Source: Sinohyriopsis cumingii (lineage: Eukaryota > Mollusca > Bivalvia > Unionida > Unionidae). Taken from it: a stretch of DNA of 64,000 nucleotides. The stretch's first letter is position 1; each line of letters starts with the position of its first letter. Of the stretch, positions 49,603-62,283 are shown piece by piece. Where the stretch lies: positions 38,956,903-39,020,902 of the forward strand of contig CM068831.1 of assembly GCA_028554795.2 (NCBI GenBank). Direction: 5' to 3'. The position numbers and the translations under genes are program-made. The notes beneath the pieces are model-generated. The model saw nothing but the letters and a program-made list of their open reading frames with translations, had not been told where the DNA came from and did not search any database.

Positions 49603-50898
49603 AAAAATAAAAAATCTCGCGCCAAATTAGTAAGGTATCGATTTATATTGAACAAAATCACGGCCATTTTTACAAAGGCGTATATAAGGAAATGTTTGTT
49701 TGGCTGAATGACATAAGTGCATAATGTGGTGTATTGAATGCATAGTTTTGGCTATAAAATATAATTAAATTTTGCTAGTACACTTTGGAGTGCGATAATC
49801 ACTAGTATTAAGCAGAAGTGAATGCCTCAGGACTACCTTCTTTCTTACAATTTACTACTGTTTGCATAATATTCAGGAATACAATATTCCTTAAGAAAAT
49901 TATATTAGATATTTATACCGGAAATGTTGTTATCCACGTTTTCTAACATGAGACATTACAGAAAATTCTCAGATAGTATTGACAGATTGTGTTATGTAAG
50001 AGCTATATTCAATTCATATAGGATGAATCACTCAATAATAATATTTGGCGAATTCAACCGCATTTTCTAAAGAAAATGCTAGGCACCACAAACTGCACGT
50101 TCCTTGGTGAATACATAATGATACACATTTCCTGAAACAACGTAGATGTTACGTATTTTATACTACGGGATTAGTTAGATCTAGACTGGGGATAAACTAT
50201 AGTTTTCTTAATACATAATATTTCCTTAGGTGCGATCACTTCTAAATATTTTGCGAATTTGTTTCAATAAAAAAAACGAAATTCGAAATTGCTTTGTCTA
50301 TTTGTCTTAACCAAAACATCAGGAAATAGTACTACTATGGCTACTGATACAACTGCTACGACAACTACCACTATTATAACTCAAAGTGCATTAGAAAATG
50401 CTACTTCTACTACAGTTGCTAAATTCCTAAATCATGCACTCATGCTACCATTACTGCAGCGACTACTACTGCTGCAACAATCAATATTAATAATACTAAT
50501 ATTACTATAAGCAAACACATAAAATATTGCACGTTATATTTATTAATGTGTTCAGAAATATATTCCAGGTTTTCTCTTTGGAATATTCATATCTTGTTTA
50601 CACTGTGTTAGGAGATTAGATCATGTTCAATATAGTGGCATTTTGCAACACCAGATTAAATAATAAGTTCAAAATATATATATACACAATATTAAATTTT
50701 ATAATTGTCTTTACTTTATATAATTTATGTTTGATTTTTTTCAGACGTAATGTCTTTATTATCAGAATATAATGGTAAAATACGACATTTTACGTTTTCT
50801 TTGTTTATTGTATCACCCAATGAGTACTGATTTTTATTTTCAAATACACGAAATATTGCATTAAATTCAGTCCAATTCATTTGTAATTAGTAGCACTT
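49603..50898. other. Unassigned DNA including the ACT-rich tract, copy C
   Basis: Private changes at about 50029 (gaatcactc), 50250 (atattttgcg) and 50545 (attaatgtg). The ACT tract lies at 50329-50508. Confidence 0.55.
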
Positions 50899-51012
50899 GA
50901 ATAATAATAATAATAATAATACTAACAAAAATAATAATAATAATAATAAAACAGCATTAAAAGTACTACTACTACTATTGGTACTACTGCTACTACTGTT
51001 ACTAATAATAAT
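50899..51012. repeat. AAT/ACT microsatellite cluster, copy C
   Basis: Same composition and apparent repeat number as the other copies. Confidence 0.85.
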
Positions 51013-52894
51013 ATTATCTAAGAAGATAGTTAATAGTCTTGCAGTGGAACCACTATATATGTGATCAGCAAAATCTCCAGGATTAGTGAATACATAAAAC
51101 AGACGTACACTGCACCAAAAATGTGCACCAAATACACAGCTCATTAAAATATTTGTAGAGTTATAATTTTGCAGAAGACTAAATATTAAGTGCTGGCTTA
51201 TAATCGTTTCCATTTAACTGTACTAGTTCAAGCCAACTATTTTCCTAACATAGTACTGTAGCGTCATATGCGGTAGTTAGTTTTATACTCAATATTTATA
51301 ACATCATATGCCGTATTTCCACTATGATGCTGATAAAAGTAATTGATATATTTCCTGAAATCCTTGATCCCAAATCAGATTAAGATACAAAAAAATGACC
51401 AAACATGTATGTATATTTCAATTTTTTTTAATAAAAAAATCCAATGCAAACAAATGCCGATAATTCAGCGCAACTAGTTTCGCATTTTATGTATGTATCT
51501 TCAGGCACAACATCTTTTGAAATAAATAGATGACGTCTTTATATTTTAAAATATGGTCACATTCTATCAAAATAACAGTAGTAACGGGAGAGTTATTATC
51601 ACTTCCAAACGAGCAATAGAAACAACAGAAGTCGGACTTAGGCGCACATATAAATTTAGCCAGTTAAAGCTGATGTTGTAATGTCTATAAGTGTGTCAAA
51701 ACAAATACCTTCACGTCCTTTTCTGGGTCTTTAGTATCTGTTAGAAAAGAAACACTACTCAGTGATTGCCAAATTATGTTAAACCATACATTCATTTCCC
51801 CAACGGTCGATGGTTTGTGTGTTTGAGTGTGTTTAAGTAACGTATCCATAATATGAGAAAATAAGACAGATGGACACATAAGTTTCCTTGGAATAGTTTC
51901 CTTTGAATCACAATGCAAATGTCATAACACATCACCAAATTCCATTTTGTCTTTCTTATAATGTCTGTCTCTACCTTTCATTCTCTTCGCATGCATTTTA
52001 TTCCCTCTTCATTCTCTTTCTGTTACCTTAACGTCTTGTGTCTAAGACGGGTTTGTATCTTTCTGTTTCTAATTTTGAAGAGTTCTCAACTTCTCGCTTC
52101 TTGTGCTTCTTTTTAATAAGCCTTTCAGAAGACCAGTGTCCTGTAACCTGACAATGATAATACATATTTCTACCTTTGTTCAATTTTCTCTTGTTCTTTC
52201 TTTTCATTCAGATGTCGCATCTATTGTGACATTTGCTTCCAGAGCCCGATGTCAGATCTCGCATCAATCGTGACTTTTATTTCCAGACGAATTGTCCGTA
52301 TTCTTATTTTAAGTATTCTTCGAATAACTATCTGTAAATCATAGAGGGTCGACTTAATTTCACTCTTCCATATTTTCCTTCTTCACAGTCGGAACGCAGA
52401 TTTAATGTATCTGAGGCAACAGAAAGAGAATTTCACCAGCCAAAATTCCTAAAACTTGTATTAATCTATCCACACTCACGGTAGTCAGTTGTCAGCAGTA
52501 TCAAACAACAATGACTACCAAAGCAACATCAACCGGTAATGAAATTGGACTTAGCTTGAGACATTTATAGCTAATAATACCAAGTCAATAAGTATATAAA
52601 GTGTGTTTTTCATGCATAGAAGATGTGAGTGCGTGCGTATAAATTAGTCAAATATAATGTTGTAATCAAATTAAAATGATCTCCATAGTCCAGCGAGATC
52701 GTGGACGTAGATGCCAAGTGGTGACATAGACGACGACTTTCCTTGTTTTTGTCCCACGTGCTAACTAAATGTTTAACGCAAGAACATGCCAGCGATGTCG
52801 ACGATGTGGTGCGTGAAATGAATCAACGTACACTACCTCCTCGGCCACAAGACAAAGAGAATCCTGATCCAGCAAAGATAAAGTCGCTCAGAAA
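51013..52894. other. Unassigned DNA with 25-bp deletion, copy C
   Basis: A 25-bp segment present in A (about 10132-10156) and B is missing at about 51398, removing most of the second member of the 27-bp imperfect direct repeat. The rest follows copy A, lacking B's 8-bp insertion. Confidence 0.6.
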
Positions 52895-53796
52895 CTCCAG
52901 AAAATTATTATCATATTTGATAGAGATGCAAAACCTGACCTGACCTGCAGCTAAATTTGACCTGCATCAAATGTGCACCAATGCTTACACCTACAAGATG
53001 AAATTTGCAAGAGGTCTTATTCATGTCTGAAGTGCCACCCTAGAAAACAGCAGATTTAATTACAGACTTGTGTGAATCCATCTTAGTTACAACAAAATTG
53101 CAGTGCCAAGCTAAAGAGGCCAACCCGGGTTTTTCCTCCACCATTAATACTGGCCGCTATGTGTGCTAAAATATGGCGTTAAACCCTACAACAACAACAA
53201 CAACAACTAAAGAGGCCAATTGTTTGAGAATCTCCATCCAGTTTAAAGTCTCCAATTTAGTAGACATGCATAAATCACACGGTTCAAAATAATTACATAC
53301 TTCAACACATTCAACAAACCAGTGACAAGTTTAACATGACCGACGGAACCATTACGCTTTGCATGACCCACGCTTCACCTCCTAGAGAGACTGGGGCACC
53401 TCGCAAGACGAGAACTATACCGCATAATAGAAAACATCATTCACGTTTTCAATTTCTCCGTTGATCATGGGGCTTGTGAAACTTTAATACTGAAAGCAAT
53501 TTTTTCCACTGTCTCTTTCCGATTTTAGACTCCACCGACGATATTGGCGCGAAGAGGAAGGATATGTAGCCTTACAAAGACAGCCGTAAGGATGCTACAA
53601 TCATTGCTCACAATTTCTCTTGATACGACGGAATGTTTCCTTCTGAATCTATTCAAACGATCGCACCGATTATGGTTGGAGCCAGTCTAGTCGAAGTGAA
53701 ATCGCGACAAATGCATTTTAAAGATTTCATGAATTATTTGGCAATGTGTTTGAAAAAAATGACTAAAATATTTGGAATGACACATGGACAGAAGTT
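52895..53796 (+). pseudogene. Family B DNA polymerase relic, copy C
   Basis: In-motif TGA at 53621-53623. This copy matches A at the sites where B differs. Confidence 0.75.
53124..53206 (+). mobile_element. SINE tail with target-site duplication, copy C
   Basis: 83 bp, as in copy A. Duplications are at 53111-53123 and 53207-53219. Confidence 0.82.
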
Positions 53797-55395
53797 TCTT
53801 TCTTTTCTTTTCTTTTTCTATACCTACTTGGTTCCCTCAATCACAATCTGAAATGTTCTTTTTTAGATTTTACCATGGAGGAGTTGTACGAGCAAACATA
53901 CAGACGACGCCCGAGGTTAGACAGACACAGATACTTCTGAATCCACTAGACAATTTCTTTGTATAAAGAACCAATGCAACGCGCTTGCCATGCGATGAGG
54001 ACGAATTTCGAAGAAAAGAAATCAAATACATCCATGTTTGTTCTTTGTATCTTTGAATACTTGGATAGTAAAATACAACGTGACCGTCTAGTTTGTAAAG
54101 CTTCAGATTAACGCAAATAATAATAATTGCGTCCAAACGAACATACCGCACCAGAGGTCTCAAAGTGGTCGATTTTATCAATCGTCATTTTTCAATAAAC
54201 CATCTCACAGGGTCTTTGACTGTATGATTCATAGCTACATTGTTTGCATGCTTTGTAGCACTCTTGAAAGTGAAGACTTATACCAGATTGAATCAATACG
54301 TTTAAACACAACCTGGTTTGACACCTACGACAACACCCCTTAACGATGGGTGTAACATCAGTTAAAGAAATTAATATTTCCTTCAGATTTCTCTGTCGGA
54401 TATCGTTTGTCTGTCGATTTCACTATTCGCTCAAAGAACAAAGAAAACAAAGGTATTTCTATGAATGACTAGTTTAGAATTCGGAATTTACCAATTCTGC
54501 TAACTGCACGCATTTGCAGAGAGTTTGTCAAGATACAAGTGAAACATCATTTGAGGAATTTTTCTATAATTGCTATTTCCACAGTAGATGAAAAGTTATT
54601 CTTGGCAAATACTATCACAGACAGAAAACAACAACGTGAATATGAAGTTTACCACGCTACGGCTTTTGTCCTCACTGTTGCAATAAATTCAGTGGAAGGA
54701 AGTCAATGACAGTGTTGAGTTATTAGAGTATCAAGAACCGTTAACAGAACTGATTCCATCCACGTCTATTCCATTATAGTTTGGACGACGGGTAATTTGC
54801 GTTTTAATGACGGCATTTTCGTCGGATTTCGGTTATCGAAGCGTAATAATTCCAAATTTATTTTCGTAAGTAAGATACGTTGTGTTAAAATAGCGATGAG
54901 CAAACGTTTTCATGCCCATGTTAAGAATACATTCGTCGATCATTAGTTCCGCTTTATACTTATCAAGATGCGTGTATATGCAGTTGTTTATACCAGCAAC
55001 TTTTCCATTGGGAAGATGTACATGACAGGAAATTTTCTGGTGTCGATGCATGGAAGCAAGAAGGAGTTAACTTACAAACACTGAGAGGTGAACATGAGAT
55101 AATGATAAAAGCCGTAGTAGAAAACCCGAAACAGGATCTATTACAAATCCACGAAAGTAATTTCGTACAAATATAAAGGAAATGAGAAGAAAGACAATAC
55201 CGGAGAAATTAGAGACACTAAATTTGTATAAATATAAGAAGACGACCATAGCTTGCACATACATTTAATGGGACAGACATTAAATCACGAACGGAATAAT
55301 ATATGCCGTATGTGTTTTAAATCTTCGAAAGAAAAATGTTTTCTTGTGTTTTGACACCAATATTAGAAATGTTAGTCTAGCTTCAGATGTATTAA
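53797..55395. other. Unassigned DNA between relics, copy C
   Basis: Base 54195 (A) matches B, while 55019 (T) matches A. No gene recognised. Confidence 0.5.
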
Positions 55396-56057
55396 ATGTA
55401 TTTTGCATTTGATAATCTTTTCAGCATTCTCAACGTGTTACTATCGCTGCCTCGTCCTTCAATTCCTCTAGTATCAAACGATAGACAAACATTTAGAAAA
55501 CGTTGGGAGTCCTTGCATATTCGCAATTTCTTTAAAATGTTGATTTATATATCGAGTGGTTCAAACAAACTAGAGCGTTTCATCGAATACAAATCGCATT
55601 TGTCTGATTGTCAAGCGTAAAATACCATGCGTTGTTACAAGGTGAGGTTTGCACTTTCTTTAAATTTCTTTCAATTAAATCGATTTTGTTTACAGAAGTC
55701 ATTTTTCGTGAAGATTTTGGAATCGTGTTTGACTTCAGTCAAACCACATCGTGTCATCTTCGAGGAGATGTTAGAATAAGACGTAGAAGAATAAACCTTG
55801 GTTTAAACGCCACGGACACCATTGTAATGCCAGCACAACAGTTATTTCAAGCACATCCCAAAATCAGTCCCAATGCTCATTATGTGCTATTGTTCAAATA
55901 TGGAAGAAACAGATCACAGGTACATATGTTAGCCAAACAATTGAACCCTATGACTGATCTATGACATTGCAACACCAATGCTTATTTACGCATCGATTTA
56001 GAACCAACCAATTCGCTATTATTTGAGACTACTTTGTACCAATTAGTTACACGTTAA
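55396..56057 (+). pseudogene. Packaging ATPase relic, copy C
   Basis: Blocks and frameshifts are as in copy A. N-A-H-Y block at about 55872-55898; intron-like segment at 55642-55695. Confidence 0.65.
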
Positions 56058-59000
56058 GTGTTAATAATGATGTCCTGTTATTTACATTTCTCCTTTCGCA
56101 TCATTCGGAAGAAAGGAAGAAAATTTAAAATCATCCTACACTTCTTTTTTTTTTTTCTTCTTCAAACGGTAGCCCACACGACCTCCTTTCAATCGCATTC
56201 TCCTGCCAAATTGTGTCGTAGTCCGTATGCCATCCGTTGCATTGAAGGTTCTTGCGCATTTATTAGAAGCTGGTTTCAAGTGTTACGACTGTTTACTTTG
56301 AGATCACGTCAATTACTTTAAAACATAATCAACATACCCAAACTAACAAACCCATTTTGAAGAAAAAACAAAACAAAAAAAAAACAATATGCAAACCAAA
56401 AATCAATTCATTTTTAACTGATGGATGTAATTGTTTATGAGGTGTCATTATTTTGTCCCCTTATATATAGAATCTTAAAAGAAAAAGCTAAATGAAGAAA
56501 AATATGAAAGGTCGCCAAAAAAGGCAACATCCCCACAAACAAAAGAATTGCCGCAGAAAGAAGAAAAGCTCCACGAAGAAAAGGGATAAAACAAATATCT
56601 TGACATAAAAGAGACGTGATGTTGCTACGTCGTGAAAGCACTATAAAACAAACGACGGCATTGACTGATTGTGTCTCCTCCTGCAAGATGTATTTCATCT
56701 TCTCCGTTCATGATCATGCCTGCCAAATCTAATCTAATATCATTGTCCATTGGATGGGAAAATAAAAATTCATTTCTAAATGAACTATTTCTACGGCAGC
56801 GACGACGTCTACTACTGTTCTAGCGGCTGCTAAGACAAACGAAGATAAAGGGCAAGTGCACTACAATGTTTTACAAGAAATGTCACTCCTTTTCTCAACA
56901 CGAGTTTGTAACAATGATTTGCTACACTTAAAAAATTTGTCAAAAGCAAAATGTTTACTATCAATATAAGCTATGTGAAGTGAATTTTCAAACTTACCCA
57001 CTTATCAACTTTATGTTTTATGTTATACGAGATGTTTGCCGTTTATCACACACATATACCTACAACTTTACCAGAAACCATAACTATATACAATCCCCCA
57101 TTTTAAATAGCTTGAAAAAATGGTCACAGAATCTAGCAACCCTTCCTTGCATAACTACCTCGGTGTGTGTATGCAAAAATGAGTAAGTGACAAACATTGT
57201 CGGTTTGGAAACGCAAACCATCAATGTTACAATGCACGATTTCATAACATGATTGTAAATTCACTATAGTATGTTCTGTAATTGTTGAAAATCAGATCAT
57301 ATGCATTAGGTTTCCACACTGCCTGTCGACAATCAAGAAGGAAACAAACATTTACGTTACTCGTTTTGAGTGATTTCATTGCTTTACATGCTATTTACAC
57401 AGTGAGAGAGTTAGAGGAGGTTTTCTTTTCCAGGTCCTTATTCGTTTGAAAAAGGAAAACAACGTCCAACCAAAGTTGTTTTCGATGCAAACTGTGTCAG
57501 TAATATGTTAAAATACGTAACGGAATGTTTGGATAGCTTTGGTTAGAACTTACGTACTGTTTTCACAATCCATCGTGGACCTTTCTAGGAGCAGACAAGC
57601 ACGTGATCTTCTGTTTAGGTCACTGGTCATGGAGTCACGTGCCTCGTCAGTATACATTGTCCCCGATGTTGCCCCCAACACGTGCGATTGTGACTTTGAG
57701 GTGTTTTTAAAAGCCAATTTCATGGCTGTTGACGTACTCTTTTTACAGCCACTTAACGTCGGAGGTACCAACCTGATTGTTTTAGACTACCTCCCGATCC
57801 GCCTTTGTTTTATAATGAATATTGTCCTCGCTAACCACAAGCAGTGCCGCGTCTTTCTGAGAGTATCTACTGGCATAATAGATATGGCCACGGCAAGATA
57901 GTTTCTAAACTAAGCGGCAACTCACAGATATGTCACTTCAAGCAGTGTGCCGGGCGTCGGGCCTACAGCACTTCTATGGACCAGTAAGTGAAATAAATGA
58001 CGGTCAGCTGCTGGCCCAGCAGATGAAATCAATGAGTACTGATATATGAGTTGGACAAAAGTAGATGGTAATCAGTCTTATGAAAGCGGCGCTTAAAGAA
58101 ACGCATATTCTTTACATGTTTATAATGTCTTCTGTGGCCTTAAAACTCTGCACCGATAGCCATTACGTGGTTGTTGAGAAGGTTCAGTTATGTGAATGAT
58201 CGGCAATAGATGTACAGACTCGATTTCCGCTTGGTACTGCCATATAGCAACCGTGAAACATCTCTGATCCATGTGTGGTGTTGATTGTCATCGTAAACAA
58301 AGTATCCGCAGTTTGATGGTTTTAGCCTGACTTGTATCGGAGATGCACACAGGGTAGAGAGCATGAATTCAAGTCATTCATGTTCACCGCGATGGTATGG
58401 TTGAGGTCATCACTTTTGTCAGAGATCCTCATTGGAAACTTCAGTTTGTCAAAGAGAAAGGAATGTCTCATTCAAAATATCCGATGTCGAGTTCATAAGA
58501 ACGGATCTGTTGGAAATCAACTAAATTTGGTGGTGTTAAAGTCATTTGCCATGAAACGGCTTGTACAGCGAAATTATTTTGCTAGGCCGCTAGCCTAAGT
58601 ATTTGTTTAAAACTTTTCTATTCGATCAACAATCTTAGCGATTGTCATGATCATGCTTCAGTATCAGGTCGTCAAGGTCACCAGCCAACTTCATTATACT
58701 TTGCTGGCAGATATGTAAGCGAGCATGTAACCTTAAAGCTAAGGTTAAAGATGACGTCCTTCTTTCAAAAACCCATCCATCAACGACAACTAGGATCAAA
58801 GTAAGCTTATTGCTGCGTGAATTATTCAAATGTAATGCATAGCGGCCTCAAACTCCGAGTCACTCTTAATGTGATACATTGTATGACTCTGTCTAATTAT
58901 GTTTTTAATGATGCGAATAAACCACTTCTACATATATTAAGTTTATGGAGTGCTATTTCATACCAAACAAAGACATTTTGATCATGATTTAATGTTTCAA

Positions 59001-60914
59001 AACTGTAGAATAAATATGTATTTAGCAACGTCAAAATGCTAAGAGTTAAAGACGCCCTTAAGTTTCTACACGTTGTTTTTCAAATCACTTTAGACACTCC
59101 TAGAACTAATTGGTCCTGATGCACAAACAAAGTTAAAGTCTAAAAGGATAGTGAATGTAAGAATTCAAAGAATTCGAGTGTATACAATCGTTATTGTTGC
59201 TTCTCCTTTATAATATTTGTACATTGCAGGTAGGAATATAATAAAATGCCGCGGAAGTGTATTACGATTTATATATGCACAGTAGAGACAGATGTACCAA
59301 CCGCAGATCAGCAACGAAATGATAATTCTAAAACTCGTACGTTGATAGTGTTTGTGCTTTAGCGCAACCCTCACCTAGAATTATGTTGTGCAGTCAAGTT
59401 TCATGATAAGAAATACACAGTCCGATGACACTTCTTTGTGCAGACAAAATGCGCTAATATCTAGTTTGGAGTTCTATTTTTCGACGTACATGGATATTGT
59501 CAATTTGTTGCATAATGCATGCCATAACTAATAGTACATTGTACAGTGCTGTGCTTAAAACAGAAGTATACTAAAAGATGTAACGTTTCGTATTCAGCCG
59601 ATAATGTGGAGAAATTAAAAAAAAAAAAAAGCACTGTTGAATCTGAATCTAATGTTATGCATTCTGTCGCACACACACATACATTCTAAAATACAGCTTG
59701 ATATTATCTACAAATTAAAAAAAAGGTCAGGCATTGGTCTTCTTCCAGTTTTAATAGTATTACCGTTGAAAAATAAAATGGCCCTATTTTGTACAATCGT
59801 GGAGTGCGCCAGCCAAGAATCGATTTCACGTGCATTTTGCAATAACCACTTTGTCTGCTGCAAAAAAAAATGTTTACATCTAAACTCCTCTCACCAAAAA
59901 CTAAGATCCATAATTTTTAAACCATATTGCAAGTGTCCGCTTGAAACAGCAATTGAATTGTGCGCATCGAACTCATGATGAACAGATTATCCTAAGTTTT
60001 AAAATCGATCAGGTCAAACATCTTATTTTATTCAACTTTATACAAGATTATTAATTTAAAAAAAGTTCAAAATGTTATTATCAGTTTAGCGAATAACTTA
60101 TGGATACATAGTATAAATGAGCAATACGTAGTAAAGATGAAAACAATGCATTCTCTTCTTTGATAACCAGCACGTAAAGAGAAAACTTGTATCGGAAATC
60201 ATATCACCTCTAATGGTTAATACATACAGAAAATCGGAGAAAAGGGATGAAATTGTCTCAAAATTAATATAGCATTTTGTTCATATTGTATAATGTATAA
60301 TTTCATTTCAGATTAGTACAGTGCAATATTCATTATCATTTACAAGTGTGACAACTAAATAAATCTTATTGATAATTTTTCTTTAAAAAGTAGGAAACCT
60401 TTCCTCACGGAAAATACATTATTAATTAAATACGTATTTATTAAAAATGGAATCAAAATGTTATATTTTTTCAATAAGTAACATAATGCTTTTCCTGAAA
60501 AGTGTTCCATGCCGAATATGTAGAGATCGAAGAACACAAGATTACAAAACACAAGATTACAGATAAGTTACTAAACATATTGGGTAATAGCAAAGTTATC
60601 ATACAGAACGAAACTGGAAACATGACAATTGTTTTTCTTATTCCATGTATTCGACATCGAACTAGATCATCAGCCAATACATGTAGTTGTTGTAGAATAA
60701 CGATGAATACGACAGGTTACATAATATAACAAACTTAGGTATAGTGGATATCATCGTCATGGATATCGGACTACACATTTTGAACTGTTATCGTGGACAC
60801 AGAGTGATTTAAGTTCACATAACTTTTCCAATTACAACTAATGTGTATGGCATGAGTGACTCACCCATACTACATTCTTCAAGGTTTCGCATTTGTGGGC
60901 TTCATAGAAGAAAA
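56058..60914. other. Unassigned AT-rich stretch with 15-bp deletion, copy C
   Basis: 15 bp (aaggtggccttctct-type) present in A and B are missing at about 56829. The rest follows copy A, including retention of the segment that B lacks near 39629. At about 60315 it has the G seen in B rather than A's A. No gene recognised. Confidence 0.5.
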
Positions 60915-60945
60915 GCTTGAATTGTTCCTCAGAGGTGGCATTGTG
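60915..60945 (+). repeat. 31-bp core, copy C
   Basis: Identical to 19688-19718. Confidence 0.85.
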
Positions 60946-61199
60946 GCGTATCACCTTAGATATACGGTCAAGGACTTTGATGAGTTTCGTTTTGGCCAAG
61001 ACGAATATTTCGTCCTGTCTTTCAAATAATTGAGCTTTGACAAGTAATAAAATTTCCAGTCACATAAACCAGATTGCATCCTAAAGCAGTTTTGCATGAT
61101 GGCTGCAAATCTTCCGCCAGATCATTAATATTTGGGTACAGCTATATATTATAATTCCTCTATGGAGTATTATGAACCATTCATGTCGAAGCTATGATA

Positions 61200-61299
61200 A
61201 AAACATTACAATATGCATTCGTCTTGTCTCTGATTATAAAGCACTAACAAACAATGCCACCTCTGAGGAACAATTCAAGCTATATCATGCTTATGTGTT
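61200..61299 (-). repeat. 100-bp left inverted-repeat arm, copy C
   Basis: Exact inverted partner of 61955-62054. Confidence 0.95.
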
Positions 61300-61302
61300 T
61301 TG

Positions 61303-62283
61303 GCCAATCCCGTCCCTATAAATAATTTAAGTGACACAGGAGCTTCTGAGAGTCTTTATTATCAGGTACTTCTTCTAATGAGTGTTCTTATTCAGGGAGA
61401 AAAGTGCGGCTTTGTTAATATTCACTCTATTGTGTAATTTTGTCATCAGACTTAGTCTTCGGACCCGTGACAGTCGGAACAGTGTTTTACCCGTTGAGGG
61501 CATTTGTTTATCACTTGGCAACGACCCAGCTAGACAAAAGGTTGTGGTTAATTCACTTGTAATTGACAAGACTTGTTTGGATCAGAAAGTCGATCCAACT
61601 GAAAAAGAATTCTCTGTTTTATACCCAGCTTGTGCAGTTACCAGAGAAGAAAGCTTTTGAGAATGATATTGATAAGGAAAGTATTTCTTTATCTGACACA
61701 TGTATTGATAAGGCTTTTGATGAGGTCACTTCACTCCTTGTTTGGATCAATCAAAAGGTATTGATCCCAGTTAAACTACTCATTTTCTTTTCTAAAAAGG
61801 GTGACAAACGACAATCACGGGTCATCGAATACGAAAAAGATCATAAGATCTTTTTGTTTCAAATGGCCATTAGTGAAACTGAAGCCACTGAAGTTCATGT
61901 CTGTTATTTCATTAAAAATGGAAGTCTTATTAGAAAATGGATACCTGCAAATGGAACACATAAGCATGATATAGCTTGAATTGTTCCTCAGAGGTGGCAT
62001 TGTTTGTTAGTGCTTTATAATCAGAGACAAGACGAATGCATATTGTAATGTTTTGTATTGAACTGTAGTTCCGAAGTTTTACAGACAGGAAATACTTTGT
62101 CTGGCCCATGAAACTCATTTGGCTGGTCATTTTGGGATTAATAAGACTTATCAGAATATCTTGACTCACTTTTATTGGCCAAAAATCAAAAATGATGTTT
62201 GTAAATACTGTTGATATTGTCATACTTATTAAATGGTAGGAAAATACAATCAGAAGATATTTATGGCTCCTATTCATGCACTG
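61303..62283 (+). mobile_element. Gypsy protease-integrase relic at the C/D border
   Basis: Protease motif at 61330-61356. It matches the 20076-21056 relic and lacks the extra base and substitutions of the 40707-41688 relic. Confidence 0.85.
61955..62054 (+). repeat. 100-bp right inverted-repeat arm, copy D
   Basis: Identical to the other right arms. Confidence 0.95.

Larger units (their letters stand above)
41267..61861. repeat. 20.6-kb tandem repeat unit, copy C
   Basis: This copy is 20595 bp, shorter mainly because of a 25-bp deletion at about 51398 and a 15-bp deletion at about 56829. Private substitutions lie mainly in its left half, for example 41481, the 42173 area and 50033. In its right half it mostly matches copy A rather than the adjacent copy B. 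Confidence 0.97.
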
